Shown here: positions 43,565 through 53,100 of the stretch, one piece after another | Layout of the letters: every line of letters starts with the position of its first letter | Numbering within the stretch: the first letter of the stretch is position 1 | DNA from: Pomphorhynchus laevis | Taxonomy: Eukaryota; Acanthocephala; Palaeacanthocephala; Echinorhynchida; Pomphorhynchidae | Length of the DNA stretch: 64,000 bases | Direction: 5' to 3' | Assembly (NCBI GenBank): GCA_012934845.2 | Contig: WNNJ02001618.1 | Coordinates: forward strand, 116,173 to 180,172 | Made by a program: the position numbers and the translations under genes | The notes under the pieces: model-generated | Seen by the model: only the letters and a program-made list of their open reading frames with translations | Database searches by the model: none | Told to the model about the DNA's origin: nothing

Positions 43565-44243
43565 ACCATAAACTTCATTAATAAATGTATAGATAACATA
43601 AATATAGCCGGACTTTTAAAATAATTCTAAAAGTAAAGAAATAATAGGGTCAGATTTAAGTAAATATATTCCTAAAATAAGGTATAAACTCCTACCACCA
43701 TTAGGACAAAAAATTTGTAATTATAATAAAGAATTAAAATCAATATGTAACGATAATATTAGAAACATAATGGAAACAGAATGCAATTGTAAAAGTCTTA
43801 GTTTTGATAAAATAAATGAACATATATGTACCCATAATCTAGAATTAATTGAAAATTGTGAATTAAGAAAGCTGCTATCAAAAGGGTATAAATATAGATT
43901 AAATAACAACAACGACAAAAATAATAAAACTACTATTTATTTATATCGTAAAGATGACATATTTAAATTTACAAGAAACATATTTTTGCATGAGCATTCA
44001 TGCATACCATATAATATAAAATATAATACATTAAATAATGAAATTTTAAGAATTGCAACAATATGTAATGATATTGGCTTTTTTCAAAATCATTTAAATA
44101 ATTTAATAGATACATATTTTAAACTAGGTTACTATAAAAATAACATCAAGCAGAAAATAGTAAAATATATAAATCAACACAATAATATAAAGAATAAATT
44201 TAAACTCTTAAGTGGCAAATTTTTATGGATGGATAATAAATAA
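43565..44243 (+). pseudogene. Naiad-type linker and RT C-terminal tail
   Basis: ICNYNKELKSICNDNIRNIM and LELIENCELRKLLSKGYKYR (linker) run directly into LYRKDDIFKFTRNIFLHEHS, then the RT thumb and tail ending KLLSGKFLWMDNK. Comparison with 38156-39770 shows that the RT catalytic part between these two was lost. The same C-terminal sequence lets both copies be aligned exactly. Confidence 0.85.
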
Positions 44244-44279
44244 TATACTTTGCATTAGAATAATATACTAGATAGTTAT

Positions 44280-44400
44280 TTCAGAGGAAATACATCATTA
44301 GCATGTATTTGGCCCCGCTGCTATGTTGGGTAGAGGAGTTAGGGGCCGAAACCTGATAGCATAGCAGTTCCTCCTGATGACCTCTAATTCTTATTCTGAT
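44280..44400 (+). other. Naiad 3' non-coding region with pseudoknot-forming repeats
   Basis: Pairings seen on the element's sense strand: AAATACAT/ATGTATTT (hairpin with 7-base loop), GGCCCC/GGGGCC, and CTGCTATG/CATAGCAG. The last two interleave, which would form an H-type pseudoknot with loops of 1, 16 and 12 bases. AGAGG and CCTCT at the edges can close the whole block. The same block lies at 38010-38115 and, degraded, at 3830-3935 and 60481-60600. A role in RNA processing or reverse transcription is inference. Confidence 0.6.
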
Positions 44401-44624
44401 ACAACGTCTGTTATTTATTAGTCAATTCATAAAAATGACGTTTATTTTAAATTTTATTTTTTATTTTTTATTTTTATTTTTATTTTTTAACTTGATTTAA
44501 ATTATAGAAAATCTAAAAACAATTTTTAATTTTATTATTTAATTATTAAATTTTGATTTAGCATTATTATGTTTTGTTTATTTTATAATTATATAACAAT
44601 ACGTAGACTCAGTTAGCTTATTTA

Positions 44625-46912
44625 ACAGTCTGGATCCTACACTTTTTCCTGGCTATTCAGAGGCATTAGCCACCCTTAGAACCACAGTGGGATCTCACTT
44701 CATACCGTCTACGGATAGCGGTCAATCATCAACATCACGCCTGATTGAAAATCTCGCCTCAACACAGCTGATACAATCAGCTAGCGAAATGGATCGTGCC
44801 CGACTACATGCAGTGTCGTGTCCAAAAGCTGGAGCTTGGCTTAGCGCTGTACCAAATGCGGCATCTGGAACGGAATTAACACCCCCACAGTTCTGTATTC
44901 TAGTCCGCATGTGGCTTGGAATTCCTTTACACGAAATGAATTATAGATGCGGCCGCTGCATGCGCATAGCTGATAATAAAGGTATACACTCGCTTACATG
45001 CCAATACGGGGGTTACCAAGGACTGCGGCATAATGCTATTCGTGACGTGGTATTCGCAGCCGCACAATCAGCCCGGATGGATGTAGCTCTGGAAGTGCGA
45101 GGTATTATCCCGGACCTACGTGAACGGCCGGCAGACATCCTATTTTATGGGGACCCTCCCCATGCAATCGACTTTGCAGTCACTCACCCCCAACAGACGG
45201 CATACCGTCGCTCAGCTGCTAACGCAAAGCTCGCCACCGCTACATCGTATGCGATTAATGTTAAAGACCGAAAGTACAAGAGCAGGGTCGAAGCAGCGGG
45301 GTATATATTCTCAGCCGCTGTAGTGGAGTCGTTTGGGGGATGGAATGAAGAGGGAAACAGGGTCATCAAACGGGTTGCAAATTACATGAGCCGGACAAGC
45401 GGAGTCACTTACGCCGTGACAATCACGCATTTATACCAGCGCATCTCTATTGCAATAATGAGAGGCAACGCCAAAGCAATGCTAGCGTCACTTGATCAGA
45501 TCCCAATATCCACATTTGATGGTGGACACCAGGAAACAGGTGAACCCGGGAAACGCCTCTTCGAGCCAGACACTTGTGCTTCGAGCCGAACTCGTGATGT
45601 GATAAGACTACCCTGTATGACTAGACGTTGTGATACATATAACTCCAGATCAATTGAAACTGAGCATAATGCTGTGAGCGCCACTTCTACGATAGTCGCA
45701 GATAATGAACCGATAAACAAGCATGCATCTCAATGTAACGATGACATTCCTGCCAATATCACTAAGCACGATACTCCATTCGATGCTACTAATGATGTTT
45801 TTCAGCATCATCATTCCCAGCTTAATGTCGACGATAATGACGATACTGATGTAGCCAAATCTCTTACCAAAGTTAGAAAGCAATCGTCGGACTACGGTCA
45901 AACAGATTTCGAAAAAGAAATGATATTTACTTATTGTGCAACTACAACTGATGCTGAAAGTCATCTATTGATGTCTGCTAATGCACCGACAGGACAAGTT
46001 ACCGATCAAATAAATAAGATCCAACAACTTGGTGAGCTGCATCAGAGTTCAATGCATCCCTTAGCTAGTAATGATATGCAAATAAATAATAATCAAATGA
46101 ACGAATTCAATAATCTAATTTGTTGTCCAATCAAGGATAATGATAACTTGACGATAAAATTAAAAGGATCATCTCAACAGGGATTGGAGTTTGAATCGTC
46201 ATCATTTATACTTAACAGCAATTCAACAATACCAATGATGTCATTTACATCATATGATCCTAAATATGGGCTTGATTGCAATCCATCGAATGAATTTGCA
46301 AAATTTGCTTCTGGTTCTATCAACGAACCCGGTGCCGACGAATCTGCTGCGCCTTTCTTTGTATCATCGAGTAGTAACCAAGAAGAAACTATGATTGACA
46401 ATGGTAAAACCGGAATTTCCACGATGAATTGCAGCCAATCTAGTGTTGCCGATCATACACCCGACAATTGTAATGATCATCTCAACCAGATCATTCATCA
46501 GTTACTCAACATGTGTGATGATCTTATACTACCCGACAATGTTGTTGATGTTCAAGGTGTTGAGCATGATCAACATGACGACGCACCATCGGCAGTACAA
46601 ATGATAGCGACAACAAATACCGCCAATCACTTAATTACGAATAAAAGTAGTAATATCGCATCAATTTTGAAGAGTTGCTCAAACATGGTTCGAAGAAATA
46701 ACGAATTCATTACAACCGCCACCACCGCGGCCGCGAATACATCAACCGAATCGGAAGATAGTGGTCACAGCAACGCTCATGGATCGCATGAACATGATAG
46801 CGAAGAATATCAGCGATCACAAAGAAATAACTCTAAAAAGTACAGTAATAAGCCGGAGCTTACAAAATCCTTGCCGATCAGTGAGGATTTAGAATCTGAT
46901 CATTCATTATAG
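44625..46912 (+). pseudogene. LINE_B, second part: REL endonuclease and long acidic C-terminal extension
   Basis: Resumes after the Naiad insert with LDPTLFPGYSEALATL and remains open for about 760 residues. Zinc knuckle CGRCMRIADNKGIHSLTC is followed by the restriction-like endonuclease: EVRGIIPDLRERPADILFYG, then AIDFAVTHPQQ, and C-terminal helices VKDRKYKSRVEAAGY and ISIAIMRGNAKAMLASLDQ. After about residue 305, where the sister copy at 5.0-8.1 kb ends, some 430 more residues continue in frame, rich in Asn, Ser, Asp, Thr and His (e.g. NVDDNDDTDVAKSL, HEHDSEEYQRSQRNNSKK). I recognise no domain in the extension. GTG at 44687 is not a real start. Confidence 0.85.
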
Positions 46913-48700
46913 TTACTTTGGATATTTTTTGTACATGATTAATCGTTTTAGTTAATTTACAAATTTGTTGCCAAACAAATATTTGGTATATAGTTGTTAA
47001 ATATTTGTTTATCTGTCAACTAATTTACAGCTAATTTACACTCAGCGAATGCAAGTATCTAAATCTATTTGGATTGATTGTAGAAAGCCCCTGAGCTACG
47101 TATTATGTATAAAAATAAATGTATAAATTTGAGATTTAAGAAAAAACACCCTGCTATGTAAAATAATGATTATAAAAGTGTAATTAACTTATCAAAGTTA
47201 TTTTTGCATCTTATAGATTCAATTTATCATTGTATCAACCTTAAATATACGCCACTATGAATTTGATAGATATATTTTCTCTTGTTCATGACAAGAATTT
47301 GGCCATCTTCTTAAAAGCGCATGAATTCGGTCATTTTCTTAGAAACGCATGTGATACTTTATGAGCAGCTTGACTCAGTAATGATCATCTAATGACACTT
47401 TATGTTGCATCAGACAGATGAAGATGTAATACTCATGGATAAAGCAAGGAATTTGCATTTGAAAGGATACTTGGATTCAAGACTCGAAGCTGGAGTTTCG
47501 TAAATATGTGCTGTCTATTTATTTTCGGAACAAGAAACTCTCGACTATTAATTTCTGTTGAGAAGAACTTGGAATTTCATCTCACACCACTGTGGACTGG
47601 AATAATTTCCCGAGGGAAGTGTGCGCTTGACACCTTTTGGAAATTCATACTCAATTGTCGTAACTGGACAGCATAATAAAGATGGAATCCTTCCAAATCA
47701 ATTGTTTGACAGGATTTGTAGGGAATCAAAGAAGAAATTAATGTGCTGTTGCCGATAGTTCGAAAGAAATATTATATAATGTAATGCGTTCTTCGGTTAC
47801 ACATCGATCCATCTCTGACACATGTGATCATCGTACAACTGAATTGACGAAATTCTGGGCCCATCGAATTGTTGACTGTTAACAGTCAAAATTTTGTGAA
47901 TCCTACGACAGGTGAGCATACACCCATGGTTGACAATTATCTTAGTCAGTTCATCTTGAGTTTGAATTTTCGGGATTGACAAAATATTACTTGACTGAAT
48001 TCCATCCTTTTGTGCAAAACTCTTAATATAAATTATAATTTGATTTTTCGTTTTTAAAAAATTTGACAAAATTTTTCATTTTAAGCAATGATGTTGTTTT
48101 GTGTTTCTAAAAATCGAAATATCTCGTTAACGATATGAATTTTATTATCGTTTTGTCGTAATATTTCAAAAAAATATTTTATTATATAATATTTTGTAGT
48201 GTTTGACTATATATGTTGAATATTACGTTTTGCCTAAACTTAGTTTTAACTTTGTTTTTACTTTTTCTCAACTTATTTCGATTCACTTTTGTACAGATGT
48301 TCTCTTGATCTAATATTCGAAACCCTATATAATAAAAATAAAACGAATATTTGTAAATTGTTGATATTACTTTCTGGATACCGACATAGTGAAGTGATAC
48401 CAAAATATCATCTTTTAAATCTCGTTATTAGTTAAAGCTCTGAATCGTCAACTGACGATTTTCGTATTCGGTATTTTGCGTTGATTCGTTTGGTTGTAAA
48501 ATTACGAACGAAACGTGAAACGGCATGTAGAGCGAGCTTCCTGTTTAAATTTGTAAAACTCAGAATCCAATTTCATAAAACGGTTAATGCTAATATTTAT
48601 AATTATAAGAAATCAGACATATTTTTATAAGAAAAGATGAGATAAGGATTTTCTTAAACAAAACTTGTAACCGATAAAAAACGTGTTACACAGAACAAAA
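46913..48700. other. AT-rich stretch without recognised genes
   Basis: The start may be the LINE_B 3' UTR. At about 47640-47710 the words GTAACTGGACAGCATAATAA and GGAATCCTTCCAAATC resemble the leader of the satellite at 53040-53130. Frames at 47797-48069 and 48182-48403 (minus) have no recognisable domain and I do not call them genes. The LINE_F 3' UTR probably occupies the last part. Confidence 0.5.
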
Positions 48701-48758
48701 CATGCAAGAGAAGACAAAAATAATATCAATTCGTTAATCATTCAATCTTCTATTTATT

Positions 48759-51219
48759 CTACGGCCTCAGGTCCAGCGGGATCTGAGCCCTCCAGCTAAT
48801 CCAACACGCCGCTCTTCGACTGAACCACCCGGGGTCTATCACCCCCGAAGAATCCAATCTAGGCGGACTATGCGCGGTAATCGCGAGATGAGGAGCTTGA
48901 GAAACCTTAGTCTTTGCTCTGGAGGACGTCCGTCTCGAAAAAAAGACTAATCCCGAGATAGCCCAAGTACCCCAGAGGCGCACTTGGGTTTTCCCATTCA
49001 ACGACAGATGCTGAGCCCGTTTCAGGGCCCACCTAGCTTTCTTCAGGATACGTTTAAGTCTATCCAGGTCAGCTTTCGCCGACCAGTTCACCGTAACAGT
49101 GAACCCCAGGTATTTTACTCGACTTGTGAAGGTAGGGAGTGGTTGATTAGTCAATATAGAAGATAGAGCTGAGAGTGCTAGTCTCTTTAATTTTTTCTTT
49201 GTCGCAGGGGTGCCATGAAAGACAACTACCTGCGATTTGGATGAATTTAAAATAAGATTGGATAGGGTCAGCTGGTCTGTTAATCTTAAAAAGAAACGGC
49301 TGATGTCCGAAGCGACATCTTTGCACCTGCGTCCAGAGAACAGGGCCGTGGTATCATCAGCGTATACCACTAGATGTTGATCACGTTTAAAATTCTTGAA
49401 TAGTACAATGGAGGCAGCAAGAAATAAGATAGGAGAAAGTGGGGATCCTTGGGGCACACCTGTAATAGGGTAGAACTGACACGCATCAGGGTCGTCTTCA
49501 TAGTAGAACCTCTTGGTAAACAGTAATATCTCCACCCTGTTAACAATTCTCGCAGGCAACCCGAGGGACCTGAGAGAGGAGATAACAAAGGGAATGGAAA
49601 TACGGTCAAATGCAGCAGAAAAGTCAAGGAAAACAGCCACAGCTAGTTGATTGGCTATTATCCCTACAAAACTGATGCACTTCACCTATTGCTGAATGAA
49701 CCGAGCGTCCCTTGACAAACCCGTGAAAACTCGGTGGGATCAAATTACGCCTACTTAAATGGTCGCGGATTCTACGCGCAAGCGCTTTTTCGTAGATGGA
49801 GATGAGGGAGTTTTGAATCGAAATGGGACGCAGATCTTTGGGACATGAAACCGGACTATGCTTTGGTAAGAAAATTCTACGACTAATATTGATGCCGGCT
49901 ACATCGGATGGTGAGGCTAAAAGCATTGTGACGGCCACTTCTCTTCTTTGATCGGCTGTCAAAAGCTGACAGACTCGAGAAGATAGTGGAGCGACGGATT
50001 TAGAGGTGCCCGGAAGTGGCCCCCAGGAGTTAAGGATATCTGTAACAGATAAGTCCCTGCTCCTGAAGTCACCCCAAGGCGGGATTGGTTGGGGAGATTG
50101 AGTGGCTCCATAATTATGTAGGGATAGTGACTCCTTCAAAACATTATCAAGGCCTATACTACCAATCCAACCCAAAGCTCTATCCTTCCAACAGACAAAC
50201 TTCTCCTTCTTGAATATCTTCCAGAAGGAAGACTGAGAAGGGTTAAGGTGAGCGATGTTCGCCTTATCCCTGCTCAGCTGGAACCTATATCTAGTGCTCC
50301 AGTATTCATTCGAGATGGCCTGCCTGGCGGAAACAGAGACATTGGGAAGACGTAGCATTTTAGCCAAAACCTTGAGTTTTGTTGGAGTGGGATTGTAAAT
50401 ATGACCTTTATAGGTAGTCGAAAGAAACGCGGTAGCTTGCGAGGAGAGGAAGGAATTAAATTCGGTCAAATTCTCATTACCAATTCTGGGGAAGAGTTGG
50501 ATAGCCGCCTGAAAGAAAGCCACTCTGATGGGATCAAAGTGAAACCTCCTTCTAAGCAACGTATCTTCCTCTATCCGCCAACGAATTAGGTCATGAGAGA
50601 TGGTCTGTTTTTGGCGCGACTGCTCAGTACAGATGGGTTTCAACAACCACATCTTATGAAGCAGTAATATGTCGAGGAGAGAATTAGTTGTTGAGCAATG
50701 AAAAGTTGGGGACGGTGGTTTGTGAATAAGGTAATCGTTCCTGGCTCTGCGGAGTGCTGCATTAATCCAACGACCAGTTCTGTCGTTGAAGTCACCGAGT
50801 AACATGTCATAGCCACTACCCAAGATACGGTCCAGGAGATCACGGTTCTTGTGAATTTCCCCTGGCCTAATATAGATATTGGCTATGCTGATACGTTTAC
50901 CATTCTTACAAAGTGAAACAGCTAAACAAGACAGGGCTGGACAAGAATAGTTTAAAAGAAGGGATGATCTTAAGGAGCATTTAACTAGGGTTAAAAGACC
51001 TTGAGATGAAGAGGCGTGAGGAGGGGTTATGTACGGAGTGAAGTGGGTGTAAATATGCTTGGGGATAAATCGAGTAATGTCCTGGGGGATACGGATAGAC
51101 CGCGTCTCCTGAAGGACTATAACATCCGCATCTCTACCAGATAGAAGGCTAAGAGCAGAAGCACCTCCCGAATTCCACTGAAGTATATTCAGTGAAAAAG
51201 GCTCTTGACTACTTTGCAT
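48759..51219 (-). pseudogene. LINE_F ORF2: apurinic endonuclease and RT, one frameshift
   Basis: From 51219 the frame gives the endonuclease: SLNILQWNSGGASALSLLSG, ADVIVLQETRSIR, ISIANIYIRPGEIHKN, DMLLGDFNDRTGRWINA and STTNSLLDILLLHKMW. A linker follows, then the RT: DLRPISIQNSLISIYEKALA and FHGFVKGRSVHSAIGEVH. At 49624-49685 the reading shifts to a second frame: VAVFLDFSAAFDRISIPFV (motif A), TGVPQGSPLSPILFLAASI (motif B), LVVYADDTTALFSGRR (motif C, YADD) and VKYLGFTVTVNWS. No RNase H domain is seen. Jockey/R1/I superfamily features. The single frameshift suggests a fairly young copy. Confidence 0.88.
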
Positions 51220-51390
51220 TGTGTTACGACAGCTGGAGTGGGATGCCTACCTCCTAGCAGAAACTAGGAGAGAGAAAGTTGCCCTTCTCACTCCCAGCCC
51301 TACCAGGAGAAGACACTTGCCCACCGGCATTATCTTCATCTCCCTTTGAGGCCAACAACTCCCAGCATATATCATCTTTCTTTGCCAACT

Positions 51391-52515
51391 TCAAGGAAGC
51401 CAACTTTTGTTTAGAAGATGATCTCTTCTTAGAACGGGGGCTCTCTTTGAAGAGGTAAGAATCGTCGATGGAGGAGAACGGGACTCCTCGAATTTCGCTA
51501 TCAGATGGTTCGTTAAGGCTCGAATCTCGTCTTTATATATCTGTAGTCTTGCGTCAACAATTTTGAAAATGTCGGTGTCCGACATACCATAACCGTTTGA
51601 ATTGGATAAGCTGGCAGCGGCAAAGTGGGCCGGTTTGACCGGTGCCCCACAATGCCTTAATTTGTATTCTTTGAAGATAGGACATCTTCTAGACCAGGCC
51701 GGGTGCTGACCACCACAATTGGAACACAGAGGGGGGAGAGAACATTTCCCCTCATGGACTTCGGAAGAGCTGCAAACCCCACACGTATGGGGCCTAGTAC
51801 AGTTCGAGGACCAGTGCCCCCAGAGGTGGCACCCATTGCAATGGGGGTATGTTAAGTCATCAGCATCTACGATATTGAAAGAAAGATTGTACCCCAGAAA
51901 GGGGTTACATTTGCTTTTAGCCAGACATTCCGCCTGATCGACTGCGGTAGAACAGAATGCTATTGGTATAGCCTGGCCTTTCTTGCCCAGGATTGGGCGA
52001 ATATTATGAATTTTGAACTCAGATGTGAGAGCAATGATATCTTCCTCCGTTGCGAAGGGCGGAAAATTATTAATTTTCAGAGTCGCCTGAATAGGCCTGT
52101 AAGTAGTTGACCCAAATTCTTTTAGGTGTGTTTCGAAAAATTCTAGGTACGATGCTGCCAGATCTGGAGAGCTGAAAGAAACCCGGATTTCGGAATCTAA
52201 ATATTTTATCGAATTAAATAGAATTCTCTTCTTATAAGAGCTTGTAAACTCTCTCAGAAAAATATTGAAAAGATTCTTCCTTTCAAATGGTTGAAGAAGT
52301 CTGATTATTACCAGATTCACCACTTTAGGCACAGGAGGGAGTTCTCCATCCGTGCTTGAGATTAAAAAATTAGACGAAATAGGACTAACCTTGTTTTCTT
52401 TGGCTTGAAAATTCGATATTAAATTGGAAATACCTGAGTTCTGTTCCATATTTGCTTGATTTTGTAAGTTGTTTGAAGCACCGATGGTAAATTTTTTTAC
52501 AATTTTTTCTGTCAT
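51391..52515 (-). CDS. LINE_F ORF1: Gag-like RNA-binding protein with zinc knuckles
   Basis: 374 residues from the ATG at 52515 (MTEKIVKKFTIGAS). The frame is open further upstream, but that stretch looks like 5' UTR. The centre has an RRM-like region (VVNLVIIRLLQPFERKNLFN and TLKINNFPPFATEEDIIAL), then CCHC knuckles: CNGCHLWGHWSSNC, CGVCSSSEVHEGKC and CSNCGGQHPAWSRRC. The C-terminus is basic and Ser-rich. This layout is typical of LINE ORF1 proteins that bind element RNA. ORF2 starts about 170 bases downstream. The knuckles should not be taken for a retroviral gag. Confidence 0.88.
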   Translation of the reverse strand: MTEKIVKKFTIGASNNLQNQANMEQNSGISNLISNFQAKENKVSPISSNFLISSTDGELPPVPKVVNLVIIRLLQPFERKNLFNIFLREFTSSYKKRILFNSIKYLDSEIRVSFSSPDLAASYLEFFETHLKEFGSTTYRPIQATLKINNFPPFATEEDIIALTSEFKIHNIRPILGKKGQAIPIAFCSTAVDQAECLAKSKCNPFLGYNLSFNIVDADDLTYPHCNGCHLWGHWSSNCTRPHTCGVCSSSEVHEGKCSLPPLCSNCGGQHPAWSRRCPIFKEYKLRHCGAPVKPAHFAAASLSNSNGYGMSDTDIFKIVDARLQIYKDEIRALTNHLIAKFEESRSPPSTILTSSKRAPVLRRDHLLNKSWLP

Positions 52516-52679
52516 TTTGATATTTTTTTTATTTTTTTTTATTATTTTCAAGGAATGATTATAAAAAATGATTATGAAATATTCTCTATTAGAAAAATAT
52601 CCAAGTTTGTAGCAGTCAGATTTTTTCCTAGAGAAAAAATGTTTTGCAACGAAAAGTGTTTTTACAAAACACATTCATT

Positions 52680-53100
52680 GCGTGGTGAGATAATATTGCC
52701 AGCATTTTTTATTGTGATAAAACTGTGATAATTTTATGTAAAAGCTAAATGAATCTATTACAGTAAGGTATTACTTAAAATTAATATTATTTCAATTTAG
52801 AATACTAGTTTAATCCAAAGGATTATTTAACTTGCGATAAAAATTTATATTTTATTGGCAATTGTCTGTTTTACTTAATGTCGGTTTTAGAACAGACATC
52901 TAGTGTTAGCGAGCAGAACAATCTTAAAATAAAGAATTATTGAAGCTGGATCAAAGAAATAAAAAAATTACTTGATATTTTGCTAATCTCTGTTAACATG
53001 TTCAGAAAATTACAATACTCAATTACTCATACTCAACTGGTGTAACTGGACTGAGATCTATGTTGAGATCGATAAGACACTTATTTCCGTCGCAAGAATA
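52680..53100. other. AT-rich spacer before the satellite
   Basis: No coding. From about 53035 it holds AACTGGACTGAGATC and AAGGTAGAATCTTTCCAAAT, a leader shared in part with 47640-47710, running into the first divergent satellite unit. Confidence 0.5.

Larger units (their letters stand above)
42696..44616 (+). mobile_element. Naiad-type PLE inserted in LINE_B, internally deleted
   Basis: The insert starts near AAGGCAACGTTAAAA, the same start as the tandem junction at 1.2 kb, and ends at GACTCAGTTAGCT, the same 3' end as the 37.8-kb copy. It carries, in order on one strand: GIY-YIG ORF, linker, RT C-terminal tail (to 44243) and the pLTR-like 3' region. The RT core is absent through internal deletion of roughly 1.1 kb compared with the 38.2-kb copy. 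The order directly shows GIY-YIG upstream of RT. No clear target-site duplication. Confidence 0.9.

Noticed and set aside
44280-44390. Type II hammerhead formed by AGAGGAAA and CTGATGACCTCT
   Set aside because: If AGAGG is fully paired with CCTCT the G needed for GAAA is consumed, and stem I next to the core does not pair.
44340-44400. HDV-like ribozyme in the Naiad 3' region
   Set aside because: The stem order resembles P1-P2-P1'-P2', but no P3 or P4 and no properly placed catalytic C joining strand are visible. I keep it only as a pseudoknot.
44687-46912. Stand-alone host gene
   Set aside because: The start is GTG inside a LINE_B frame, and the first 300 residues continue the LINE_B thumb and REL domain.
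48182-48403. 73-residue basic ORF (minus)
   Set aside because: AT-rich, no recognisable domain, lies in probable non-coding DNA near the LINE_F 3' end.
51391-52515. Retroviral or LTR-element gag
   Set aside because: CCHC knuckles are followed by a LINE ORF2 with apurinic endonuclease and no protease, RNase H or integrase, so it is a LINE ORF1.
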